64,000 nt of DNA from contig NZ_VUJW01000010.1 of the NCBI RefSeq assembly GCF_008373765.1, positions 62,001 to 126,000 on the forward strand, given 5' to 3'. The notes beneath the pieces were generated by a model, which searched no databases, was not told the DNA's origin, and saw nothing but the letters and a program-made list of their open reading frames with translations. Shown here piece after piece: positions 30,933-39,398 of this stretch; position 1 is the stretch's first letter, and each line of letters starts with the position of its first letter. The stretch is from Nocardioides antri (GTDB taxonomy: Bacteria > Actinomycetota > Actinomycetes > Propionibacteriales > Nocardioidaceae). Both the position numbers and the translations under genes were made by a program.

Positions 30933-33464
30933 TTGCTGAACGCACACCTGGTCCGCGCCTCGCTCGGGGCCGCGACCACCGCCCTGCTCGCGCTGGGGGC
31001 GACGTCGGTCGTCGCGCCGGCCGGCGCCGACGACACCGATCCGAACGGCGCGACGAGGACCAAGATCGCCCGGACCGCGGGCAACTGCGACACCCCGCTG
31101 TTGAGGACGGACCGGCGAGCAGGCCAGGTCGCGCGGCAACGACCCCAGGCCATGCGCCAGGCCGCGCGCGTCAACCACCTCTCCCCGAGGCGGCTCAACG
31201 AGCTCGCCGAGGACGAGACCTTCTGGCTCGACGAGTGCGGCAAGGGCTACTACGTCGAGGAAGCCGGCCCGGAGCGCGCTCGGACAGCGGTGGCGGCCGC
31301 CAGCCCGGAGCTCCCGACGAGCCAGACCTTCCAGCTCGAGTCGCGTCCCGGCTCCCAGCGCACGATCTACCTCGACTTCAACGGGGGCACGCTCACCGGC
31401 ACGGCGTGGAACGCCTCGACCGGGATCGACCCGATCGCGGTGGCGGCGTACTCCATCGACGCCGACCCCGCGTTCTCCGCCGCCGAGCACGCCGAGATCC
31501 AGGCGACCTGGCGGATCGTCGCCGAGGACTTCGCCGCGTTCGACGTCAACGTCACCACGATGGACCCCGGGCTGGCGGCGATCGACCGCACCTCGACGGC
31601 CGACCTCAACTACGGGACGGTCGCCATGGTCACCGACGGCGGCCCGGCCTGGGACGCGTGCAGCCAGCAGTGCTCGGGGCGCGCCTACCTCGACGTGTTC
31701 GCGACGACCTACCAGCACCAGTACTACCAACCGGCGTTGATGTTCACCAACGGCGCGGTGCCGTACGCGCGAGCGATGGGGCAGACGATCTCCCACGAGG
31801 TCGGCCACAACTTCGGCCTCGGTCACGACGGCATCGACCTGCCGGGCAACCAGCACGAGTACTACGCGGGCGTCGACCCCTGGGGGCCGCTGATGGGCAG
31901 CCCGTGGTTCCAGGCGGTGACCCACTGGTCGAGCGGTGAGTACCCCGGAGCGACGAACCGCGAGGACGACGTCGACAAGATCGCCCGCTACGCCCCGCGC
32001 ATCCCCGACGACCATGGCAACAACGTCGCGACCGTGACGCCGCTGGCGCCGGGAGCCCCGCTCCGCGGCACGATCAGCACCCGCCTCGACGTGGACGCGT
32101 TCACGTTCACCGGGTCCGGGGCCACGACGGTCACCCTCAGCCCGAGCACGTACGCCGACCTCGACACCCAGCTGGTCGTCAAGAACGCCAGCGGCGCCAC
32201 GGTGGCGACGGTCAACCCACCCGTCGCCCGGATCGACTACGAGCGTGCGTCGGGGATGGGTGCCGTCTGGAGCGCGGACCTGCCGTCCGGCGGTGCGACG
32301 TACCGTCTGTACGTCGACGGCATCGGGTCAGGCGCGCCGAGCACGGAGGGCAAGTACAGCGACTACGCCTCGCTCGGCGACTACCAGATCGAGGTCACGA
32401 CCACGCCGGCCCCGCTGGCGACCAGGTTCACCGGTGCCAACAACGGTGCCGTCAACCGTGCCTTCGTGGCGACCCCGGTCTCGGCCACGAACGGAACCGC
32501 GCCCTACACCTTCAGCGCTGTCGGTCTGCCTCCCGGGCTGGCGATCAGTGCGGCCACCGGACGGATCGCCGGTACGCCGACGACGGCCGGCTCGTACTCG
32601 ACCGTCGTCAGGGTCACCGACGCCACCGGCGCGTTCCTCAACCGGTCGGTGCCGATCGTGATCCGTCCCGTCGGCGGCCTGACCGCGATCAACGGGGCGA
32701 CGCCGCGCGCCACCGTGGGCACGAGGTACTCCGTCACCCCCGCGACCGGCGTGGGTGGGACGGCGCCGTATTCCTACAGCGCGACGGGGCTTCCGGCCGG
32801 GGTGAGCATCGACTCCTCGACCGGCAGGCTGACGGGCATCCCGACCACGGCGGCCGCTGCGGCCTGGACGATCACCGTCACGGACAACGCCGGAGCGACG
32901 GTGCAGCGCAAGGGCACGCTCGGCGTCGCGAGCGCCGTGCGGGTCTCCGCGATCACGGTGGCCGTCGCCCCGCGCGCCACAGCGACGACGGCGTACGCCG
33001 CTGCTCCGATCCAGGGTGTCGACGGCTACCAGCCCTACACCTACAGCGCGACGGGTCTCCCCGCCGGCCTCACCATCGACGCCGGCACCGGCGAGATCAA
33101 CGGCACGCCGACCACACCGGGCACCAGGACGGTGACGGTCAGGGTGACCGACGCCCGGGGCATCAGCGCGACCAGGAGCCTCGCACTGACGGTCGATCCG
33201 GCGCCGTTCTCGATCAGCTACCGTCACTTCACGCCCGGCCGGGTCGGCGTCGCCTACAGCGACCGTCCGGTGATGGCGAGCGGCGGCGTCAAGCCGTACG
33301 TCTACTCGGCCAGCGGGCTGCCGCCAGGCCTGTCGATCAACGCCGGCACCGGGTTCGTCACCGGTACGCCGACGCAGGCCGGGACCTCCTCGGTCACGGT
33401 GACGGTGGCCGACCAGCGGGGCTACTCGATCTGGGTGACGGTGTCGCTCCGGATCGATCCCTAG
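30933..33464 (+). CDS. Secreted zinc metalloprotease with putative Ig-like repeats
   Basis: From TTG 30933 (GGGGGA just upstream) it has 843 residues and starts with a signal peptide ('LGAATTALLALGATSVVAPAGA'). The upstream in-frame GTG 30786 lacks a signal layout. The metzincin motif 'HEVGHNFGLGHD' has zinc His288, His292 and His298 and catalytic Glu289. A beta-rich C-terminal part after the catalytic domain includes a PPC-like region, then about four Ig-like modules with 'APYTFSAVGLPPGLAISAATGRIAGTP'-type signatures. It is probably an exported protease anchored or targeted by these modules. Confidence 0.82.
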   Translation: MLNAHLVRASLGAATTALLALGATSVVAPAGADDTDPNGATRTKIARTAGNCDTPLLRTDRRAGQVARQRPQAMRQAARVNHLSPRRLNELAEDETFWLDECGKGYYVEEAGPERARTAVAAASPELPTSQTFQLESRPGSQRTIYLDFNGGTLTGTAWNASTGIDPIAVAAYSIDADPAFSAAEHAEIQATWRIVAEDFAAFDVNVTTMDPGLAAIDRTSTADLNYGTVAMVTDGGPAWDACSQQCSGRAYLDVFATTYQHQYYQPALMFTNGAVPYARAMGQTISHEVGHNFGLGHDGIDLPGNQHEYYAGVDPWGPLMGSPWFQAVTHWSSGEYPGATNREDDVDKIARYAPRIPDDHGNNVATVTPLAPGAPLRGTISTRLDVDAFTFTGSGATTVTLSPSTYADLDTQLVVKNASGATVATVNPPVARIDYERASGMGAVWSADLPSGGATYRLYVDGIGSGAPSTEGKYSDYASLGDYQIEVTTTPAPLATRFTGANNGAVNRAFVATPVSATNGTAPYTFSAVGLPPGLAISAATGRIAGTPTTAGSYSTVVRVTDATGAFLNRSVPIVIRPVGGLTAINGATPRATVGTRYSVTPATGVGGTAPYSYSATGLPAGVSIDSSTGRLTGIPTTAAAAAWTITVTDNAGATVQRKGTLGVASAVRVSAITVAVAPRATATTAYAAAPIQGVDGYQPYTYSATGLPAGLTIDAGTGEINGTPTTPGTRTVTVRVTDARGISATRSLALTVDPAPFSISYRHFTPGRVGVAYSDRPVMASGGVKPYVYSASGLPPGLSINAGTGFVTGTPTQAGTSSVTVTVADQRGYSIWVTVSLRIDP

Positions 33465-33500
33465 GGCGCCGTCGTCGCCAGGGCGAACGGGTGCCCCGGC

Positions 33501-33926
33501 TCAGTCCGGGGCCGGTAGGGGGACGAAGCTCGCAGAGACGACGAAACGATCGATGTCGATCCGCAGGGCTACGCGCGAGGGGTTCGGCCGCGGGATCTTG
33601 TAGCGCGCGGCGTACCGCTCCTCCGCTCGTACGACGGAATCTCGATCCGCCTTGACCACGGCTGTTCCCTCGATGGTGGACCACCGTCGACCGTCCACCT
33701 GGCACGCCGCGACCCGACCGTCAGCGGCGACGTGCACGGTCTTGAGTGACTGCCTCGACGTGATGACCCATCCGCACTGTCGCTCCAGGTCGAGCGCGAC
33801 TCCGACCGGAGTGACGTGGGGCCGCCCGTCGGCGCGGAGCGTGGTCAGGGTGCAGAGATGCCGTTCGCTCCAGAACTCGAGGAGGTCCGACGGAAAGCTG
33901 TCCCATCCGGGAGTCCACGAGGTCAC
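33501..33926 (-). CDS. PPOX-class (probably F420-dependent) oxidoreductase
   Basis: A 141-residue split-barrel flavin- or deazaflavin-binding protein: 'FWSERHLCTLTTLRADGRPHVTPVGVALD', 'GRVAACQVDGRRWSTIEGTAVV' and 'YAARY'. The small size and pattern match F420-dependent members common in actinobacteria, though the cofactor is inferred. GTG 33926 starts 'MTSWTPGWDSFP'; the alternative ATG 33950 adds eight residues. Confidence 0.75.
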   Translation of the reverse strand: MTSWTPGWDSFPSDLLEFWSERHLCTLTTLRADGRPHVTPVGVALDLERQCGWVITSRQSLKTVHVAADGRVAACQVDGRRWSTIEGTAVVKADRDSVVRAEERYAARYKIPRPNPSRVALRIDIDRFVVSASFVPLPAPD

Positions 33927-34005
33927 CCCGCCATCCTCACACCCCCGCACGTCGAAAGTCCGCCCACCTTCGTGAACGCGGGGCCCGCCAGCGGAGGGCG
34001 AAACG

Positions 34006-34524
34006 TCAGCCGCAGCTGTCGCACACGCCGGTGGGCAGCAGCGCCATGTTGCAGCTCGGGCACACCTTGGCAGCGGGCGGATTGGCCTTGGCCTTGCGGG
34101 CGGTCGACGCTGCGAGCTTGGGTGCGAGCGCGGCCCGGCCGCCGTCTGCCGGGAGGTCCGGGGCCGACGCCCACTGGTAGCACTCGAGCCGGGACTGTGC
34201 GGCGTGGCGCTCGCGCTGCATCGGGTCGTCGAGCGGGGTGGATCCCAGAGCGGTCAGGACCGCGGCGTACCCGTCGCCGACCATGCCCGTGTCCTTGCGG
34301 ACGACGAGCGACGTCAGCGGCGGGACGCCCTCGCTGACGCATCGGTGAGCCACCAGCTCGAGGACGCCGGGGATCCAGTTCCGGACGGCCATGCGGGTTT
34401 CCACTCCGCTGCGCTGCTGGATCTCCTCGCCGAGCTGGGTGTACTCGACGACGGCGTGGTAGCGCCCAGCGACCCCGACCAGGATGTCGTAAGCACTTTC
34501 GGCCCAAGTTTCGCGATCGGTCAT
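34006..34524 (-). CDS. Actinobacterial unknown protein with C-terminal zinc ribbon tail
   Basis: A 172-residue protein. The N-terminal about 115 residues form an unrecognised ordered domain ('WAESAYDILVGVAGRYHAVVEYTQLGEEIQQRSG', 'NWIPGVLELVAHRC', 'PPLTSLVVRKDTGMVGDGY'), with a winged-helix feel. A basic Ala/Lys linker follows, and the end is 'CPSCNMALLPTGVCDSCG', four Cys as two CxxC. The protein at 44962-45552 ends with a nearly identical tail. The tail looks like a small zinc-binding module that could bind protein or nucleic acid. Confidence 0.65.
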   Translation of the reverse strand: MTDRETWAESAYDILVGVAGRYHAVVEYTQLGEEIQQRSGVETRMAVRNWIPGVLELVAHRCVSEGVPPLTSLVVRKDTGMVGDGYAAVLTALGSTPLDDPMQRERHAAQSRLECYQWASAPDLPADGGRAALAPKLAASTARKAKANPPAAKVCPSCNMALLPTGVCDSCG

Positions 34525-34844
34525 GGTGGGTGCGTTGTCCTTTGATGGTGCTCTGGTCGCGGTACGGGGCTGCGCCGGAGGCTCGATGTCGTACGGCGGG
34601 CGGACGATGGGGTCCGAGCCGCCACTGCCAGTGTCTCCCATCAGCAGCAGTCCGAGGCATCGCGGGCTACTTCCGCCTCGCACCTCATCGACCGGCGGCG
34701 GCCTCGAGGGTCGCCACGAGCGGCCTGTTGGGCCGCGCAGGCGCGGTGGCAATAGGCCGAGTGGACGATTCCCGCCCCTGACGTTCGGGGGTTTAATGGG
34801 CGCGTGGACCGCGGGCTCCGCGCGGTCCAAGAGGAGGTCTGCTG
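34525..34844. other. Intergenic stretch with azoreductase leader hairpin
   Basis: A 320-bp gap between divergent genes. TGGACCGCG (34805-34813) pairs exactly with CGCGGTCCA (34821-34829) over a 7-base loop, directly before GAGGAGG (34831-34837), the ribosome site of the azoreductase gene. The hairpin could affect translation. TTTAAT near 34789 might be a -10, but no convincing -35 is seen. No gene is apparent. Confidence 0.45.
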
Positions 34845-35546
34845 GTGACCAGACGGCTGCTGCATCTCATCGCCACGCCGCGTGGGCTTGCCTCGAACAC
34901 AGGACGGATCTCGAGCGTCCTCCTCGAAGCGCTGCACGACCGGTACGACGACCTCGAGGTCCAGGCGCTGGACCTGTTCAGCGCCGACCTTCCCGCGGTC
35001 GCGGGCACCAACATCAAGTCGAAGTACGCGCTGATGACGGGCCAGGCCCTCGACGACGAAGCGCGCAGCTCGTGGCGCGAGATCGAGCGGACGATCGAGA
35101 CCTTCCTCGCCGCGGACCTCTATCTCGTGACCGCGCCCATGTGGAACTTCGGCGTCCCGTACGCCTTGAAGTACTACATCGACGCGATCATCCAGCCCGG
35201 CTACCTCTTCGAGTACGACGAGGACGGGCAGCCTCGTGGGATGGTGCACGACCGGCGGATGGTCTGCGTGACGTCGCGCGGCGGTGACTACTCGCAGGGG
35301 CCGATGATGCAGTTCGACTTCCTCGAGAGCTATCTGCGGGCGATCTTCGGCTTCGTCGGCATCGCCGACATCACGTTCTTCAACGTGCAGCCGATGGATG
35401 TCACCAGTGAGCTGCGAAGGTCGGCCAGCAGAGCCGCGATCAGGGATGTCCGGTCGTGGGTCGCCCAGGGCGCCTGGGACGGCAGCCCCACCGAGGTGTC
35501 GGACCTTCTTCCCGCCGACGTGAAGCCCCAGGTCATCGTCGAGTAG
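34845..35546 (+). CDS. FMN-dependent NADH-azoreductase-like flavoprotein (AcpD family)
   Basis: A 233-residue protein of the flavodoxin-like AzoR family: 'LHLIATPRGLASNTGRISSVLLEAL' for FMN phosphate, 'LVTAPMWNFGVPYALKYYIDAIIQPGYLFEYD' for the FMN site, and 'VCVTSRGGDYSQGP'. It reduces quinones or azo compounds with NAD(P)H. The start is GTG with GAGGAGG upstream and a hairpin before it. Confidence 0.88.
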   Translation: MTRRLLHLIATPRGLASNTGRISSVLLEALHDRYDDLEVQALDLFSADLPAVAGTNIKSKYALMTGQALDDEARSSWREIERTIETFLAADLYLVTAPMWNFGVPYALKYYIDAIIQPGYLFEYDEDGQPRGMVHDRRMVCVTSRGGDYSQGPMMQFDFLESYLRAIFGFVGIADITFFNVQPMDVTSELRRSASRAAIRDVRSWVAQGAWDGSPTEVSDLLPADVKPQVIVE

Positions 35547-35635
35547 TTCGCCGGGTCCGGCGCACGCCGACGGTCCGACCGGCCGGGCCTGACGCGCGCG
35601 ACCCGCCCCACCAGCGGGGGATTAGGGTGGGCCGG

Positions 35636-36997
35636 ATGAGCGAGCAGGACCGACCGTTCGACGTACGCCGGGCGGGCGTGCTGCTGCACGTGACGTCGCT
35701 TCCTGGCGCTGGGGACCTTGGCGACGAGGCCTACCGGTTCGTCGACTTCCTGGCCGCCGCCGGGTGCTCGGTCTGGCAGGTGCTGCCGCTGGTGCCGACG
35801 CACGACGACGACGGGTCGCCGTACAACGCTCCCTCGGCGATGGCCGGCAACCCCGACCTCCTCTCCAAGGACCGGCGAGAGACGGCGGACGACGGGGCGG
35901 TCACGGCGTGGTGCGCCCAGCAGAGCGCCTGGCTGGAGCCGTACGTCGAGTACACCGCGCTCCGCGAGCTCCACCGCACGCCGTGGCACACCTGGGAGCC
36001 GGCGCTTCGCGACCGCGACCCGCAGGCCGTCGCCGCCGCGCTCTCACCGCTCTCCGAGCGCGTGCAGGAGCTGAAGGTCGAGCAGTGGGACTTCGCCCAG
36101 CAGTGGGGTCGGCTGCGGGAGTACGCCGCGTCGAAGGGCGTGCTGCTCTTCGGTGACCTCCCGATCTTCGTCTCGCTCGACAGCGCGGACGTGTGGGCGC
36201 ACCGCGAGCTGTTCGAGCTCGACGAGGCCGGCCGGCCGGTCACGGTCACCGGTTGCCCGCCCGACTACTTCGCCGAGGACGGGCAGCGCTGGAACAACCC
36301 TCACTACGACTGGGCGGCGATGGCCGCTGATGGCTTTGCCTGGTGGCGCCGCCGGATCGCGCGGCAGCGGGAGCTCTTCGACCTGGTGCGGATCGACCAC
36401 TTCCGTGGGTTCGAGGCGGCCTGGCACGTGCCCGTGGAGTCACCGACCGCCCGCGACGGCAGGTGGGTCACGGCCCCGGGTGAGCAGGTCCTCGCGGCGC
36501 TCGTCGAGACCGCAGGCCCGGGCACGCTGGTGGCCGAGGACCTCGGCGTCATCACGCCGGAGGTCGACGCGCTTCGCCACCGGTTCGGGCTGCCCGGGAT
36601 GAAGGTGCTGCAGTTCGCCTTCGACGGCAAGCGCGACAACCCCTACCTCCCGGCCCACCACGACGAGCTGAGCGTCGTCTACACCGGCACCCACGACAAC
36701 GACACCACCGCCGGTTGGTGGGCGAGCGTCGACGAGCGCACGCGCGCCCAGGTCAAGTCGCACCTGGTCGACCCCGACGAGCCGATGCCCGGCGCGTTGG
36801 TCAGGCTGGCGATGGAGTCGACCGCGCGGCTCGCCGTCGTGCCTGCCCAGGACCTGCTCGCCCTCGGCAGCGACAGCCGGATGAACACGCCCGGCACGGA
36901 CGAGGGCAACTGGACCTGGCAGGCACCGGTTGGCGCCTTCGACGACGAGCTCGCGTCGCGCCTGCGCGCCGTCGTGGAGCGCGCTGGTCGCGCCTAG
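35636..36997 (+). CDS. malQ: 4-alpha-glucanotransferase (GH77, amylomaltase)
   Basis: A 453-residue GH77 enzyme without the long N-terminal extension of E. coli MalQ. The N-terminus 'GVLLHVTSLPG' and 'WQVLPLVPTHDDDGSPYNAPSAMAGN' are typical. Catalytic residues lie in 'LVRIDHFRGFEAAW' (nucleophile Asp), 'VAEDLGVITPEV' (Glu) and 'TGTHDNDTTAGWW' (Asp). It moves glucan segments between maltooligosaccharides or glycogen intermediates. It stands alone, without other glycogen genes in the window. Confidence 0.92.
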   Translation: MSEQDRPFDVRRAGVLLHVTSLPGAGDLGDEAYRFVDFLAAAGCSVWQVLPLVPTHDDDGSPYNAPSAMAGNPDLLSKDRRETADDGAVTAWCAQQSAWLEPYVEYTALRELHRTPWHTWEPALRDRDPQAVAAALSPLSERVQELKVEQWDFAQQWGRLREYAASKGVLLFGDLPIFVSLDSADVWAHRELFELDEAGRPVTVTGCPPDYFAEDGQRWNNPHYDWAAMAADGFAWWRRRIARQRELFDLVRIDHFRGFEAAWHVPVESPTARDGRWVTAPGEQVLAALVETAGPGTLVAEDLGVITPEVDALRHRFGLPGMKVLQFAFDGKRDNPYLPAHHDELSVVYTGTHDNDTTAGWWASVDERTRAQVKSHLVDPDEPMPGALVRLAMESTARLAVVPAQDLLALGSDSRMNTPGTDEGNWTWQAPVGAFDDELASRLRAVVERAGRA

Positions 36998-37010
36998 CGA
37001 CCTCGGAGAC

Positions 37011-37973
37011 TCACCGGGGCATCATCCGGTTGCCGGCCCTGATGGTGCCGCGCCTGACCCGCTCGGCCAGCCGGCCGACGGAGCCGGCAACGGCACCCGG
37101 GGTCGCCGGCGGGTCGAAGTCGACCGCGGCGCCGACCTCCAGGGTGCCGGCGGAGGCGACGTCGGCGTACACGCCGAAGCAGCGGTCGCCGTGGCGGGAC
37201 ACGGTCTTCATGACCTGCGGGTCGGCCGTCACTCCCGCCTGCTCCCGCAGCGGGATCGTGCACCGGATGGTGGGGATCTCGACGTTCATGGTCACGTCGC
37301 CGGACCGGAGCACGCCGCCGAGCCACTCCTGCTCGGCCAGCCCCTCCAGCTCGCTGTCGATGACGATGTTGGGGCGGAACCGTCGGACGTCGAAGTCGCC
37401 GCCCAGCGCGGCCATCGTGCGCAGGCTCGACGTCGTCACGACGTGGAGCGGGTAGGCGTCGGCGAAGATGCCGATCGGCGTCGCGAAGACCGCGAGCTCG
37501 GCGAGCTTGCGCACCGGGAACATCGTGAAGTCGGGGAGCGGTTCGTCGTCACGCAGCCCGAACTGCTTGCGGATGTCCTTCTTCGACGCGAGCACGCCGC
37601 GGTAGGAGGCCTTGTCGTCCAGAGGCGGCAGCGGGACGAGGGCGACTCGCTTGCCGACGAGCTCGCTGAGCCGGGCGTCCATCTCCTCCGAGTCGCTGCT
37701 CGCGACCTCCCTGCCGTCCGGGAGCGTGACGACGACGGGGACGACGTCGCCGGGGCCGACACCTACAGGTGGCTCGTCGACGAACCGAGCGGTGCAACCC
37801 AGGAGCGCCGGCAGCCGGCGCGCCGTCGTCACCGCGCCCAGCTCGAGGTCGCGGACGGCCCACATCCGGTCGGCGTGCAGGGCACGCTGGTCCACGGCCG
37901 ACGAGCCGAGCTGCTCGCCGCCCATCGACTTCACCGGGTAGCGCCACAGCTCGGTGACGGTGCCGACTCTCAT
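37011..37973 (-). CDS. MOSC-domain protein
   Basis: A 320-residue protein from ATG 37973. It has an N-terminal MOSC beta-barrel ('VGTVTELWRYPVKSMGGEQL', 'DRMWAVRD') and a C-terminal MOSC domain ('FRPNIVIDSE', 'PTIRCTIP', 'DRCFGVYADVASAGTLEVG'). The conserved Cys of the MOSC region is in 'IRCTIP'. Such proteins handle molybdenum cofactor sulfur or reduce N-hydroxylated bases together with electron donors. It converges on malQ. Confidence 0.85.
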   Translation of the reverse strand: MRVGTVTELWRYPVKSMGGEQLGSSAVDQRALHADRMWAVRDLELGAVTTARRLPALLGCTARFVDEPPVGVGPGDVVPVVVTLPDGREVASSDSEEMDARLSELVGKRVALVPLPPLDDKASYRGVLASKKDIRKQFGLRDDEPLPDFTMFPVRKLAELAVFATPIGIFADAYPLHVVTTSSLRTMAALGGDFDVRRFRPNIVIDSELEGLAEQEWLGGVLRSGDVTMNVEIPTIRCTIPLREQAGVTADPQVMKTVSRHGDRCFGVYADVASAGTLEVGAAVDFDPPATPGAVAGSVGRLAERVRRGTIRAGNRMMPR

Positions 37974-38014
37974 GTGGGGAGCTCCACGAGGATCGACGGT
38001 ACGACGCCGAGTGC

Positions 38015-39358
38015 CTATCCGTCCCGGGAAACCGCAGCCAGCACGCGCCACCTGCCCGGCACGCCCTTGAGCTCTCGCTCTCCGCGGTCCTCGAACCGGA
38101 GCCCGGACCCGGCGACCAGGTCGCGCACCGTCGAGGACGTCAGCACCTCGCCTGCCTCCGCGAGCGCGGAGATCCTGGCAGCGATGTGCACCCCGAGACC
38201 CCCGATGTCGTCCCCGATCTGCTCGACCTCCCCGGTGTGCACACCCGCCCGGATCGGCAGCCCGAGCGGCTCGAGGAGCTCACCGAGCGTGCGCAGGCAC
38301 TCCACGGCGCGTGCAGGCCCTTCGAAGGTCGCCAGCAGGCCGTCGCCGGTGAACTTCACGACATGTCCACCGGCCGTGTCGACCTCGCGGCTCGCGATCG
38401 ACTCGTGCACCTCGAGCAGCCCGCGCCACTTGGCGTCGCCGAGCTCTGCGGCCCGCTTCGTCGAGTCGACGATGTCGGTGAAGGCAACGGTCATCAGACG
38501 GCGGCCGTTCGCGTCCGCACGCTTGGTGCCGGCCAGGAACTCCCCGATCAGGTCGATGATCCGGTCGGACTCGCGCGAGATGAACGGCGTGTGGTCGGCC
38601 CCCGGGAGCTCGACGTAACGGGCGCCGGCGATGTTGTCGACGAGGTAGTGCGCGTGTCCGGCCCTGACGTAGGGGTCGTCGCTGTTCTGGACCACGAGGG
38701 TCGGTGAGCCGATGCTCGGCAAGGCCGCGCGGACGTCGACCTCGAAGACGTTGGTCTGCTTCCGTGCTGCGGCTCGCGGCGCGGCACTCGACCGCTCGAC
38801 CCGGCCCAGCCACTCGATCGCGCGCGGGCCCTCGGACATCCCGGGGTTGAAGGACCCGAGCACCCGCCCGGTCCCCCACGTCTCTCGCATGAAGTCCAAC
38901 AGGCCGGCCTCGGCCGACGGCGGGTAGCCCCACGGGTAGTCGGACGCCCGGCGCAGGCGGGCGAAGCCGTTGATCGTCACGAGCGCTGCGGTGCGCTCCG
39001 GGTGGATGGCGGCGAAGAGCAGGCACGGCTGCGCCGCGTGTCCGTGCCCGATCAGAGCCGCCCGCTCCGACCCGACGGCCACCATCACCGAGCCGATGTC
39101 CTCGACCCACTCCTCGAGCGGCGGCAGGCGGTCGACGCGCTCGGAGAGGCCGGTGCCCCGGATGTCGAAGCGGATCAGACGGCCGATGCCGGCGAGCCCG
39201 CGCAGGAACCGCTGTGACAGCGGGTTTTCCCACTGGAGGTCGAGGCTGCTGCCGAACTCGAAGACGCAGACGATGTCGAGCGGGCCGTCACCGAGCACCT
39301 CGTAGGCGATCTGGTAGCCACCGCTGTCCGCGTAGCGCACCTCGCGCTCGGGCCTCAT
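38015..39358 (-). CDS. Alpha/beta-hydrolase-class III adenylate/guanylate cyclase fusion
   Basis: A 447-residue protein. Residues 1-275 are an alpha/beta-hydrolase fold, but the nucleophile elbow reads G104-H-G106-H-A, so the usual Ser is Gly106. Asp229 and His256 of the triad positions remain. Residues 285-445 are a cyclase domain with metal-binding Asp295 ('AFTDIVDST') and Asp339 ('FTGDG') and transition-state Arg395; the usual Asn before it is His391. Nucleotide cyclisation is plausible, with the dead hydrolase as a ligand sensor. Its end overlaps the 5' end of the upstream reading of the MOSC gene but not the chosen start. Confidence 0.85.
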   Translation of the reverse strand: MRPEREVRYADSGGYQIAYEVLGDGPLDIVCVFEFGSSLDLQWENPLSQRFLRGLAGIGRLIRFDIRGTGLSERVDRLPPLEEWVEDIGSVMVAVGSERAALIGHGHAAQPCLLFAAIHPERTAALVTINGFARLRRASDYPWGYPPSAEAGLLDFMRETWGTGRVLGSFNPGMSEGPRAIEWLGRVERSSAAPRAAARKQTNVFEVDVRAALPSIGSPTLVVQNSDDPYVRAGHAHYLVDNIAGARYVELPGADHTPFISRESDRIIDLIGEFLAGTKRADANGRRLMTVAFTDIVDSTKRAAELGDAKWRGLLEVHESIASREVDTAGGHVVKFTGDGLLATFEGPARAVECLRTLGELLEPLGLPIRAGVHTGEVEQIGDDIGGLGVHIAARISALAEAGEVLTSSTVRDLVAGSGLRFEDRGERELKGVPGRWRVLAAVSRDG

Positions 39359-39398
39359 GGGCGGAGTTTAGGACGCGCCGCGCCTGGGGTTGGCCGGT

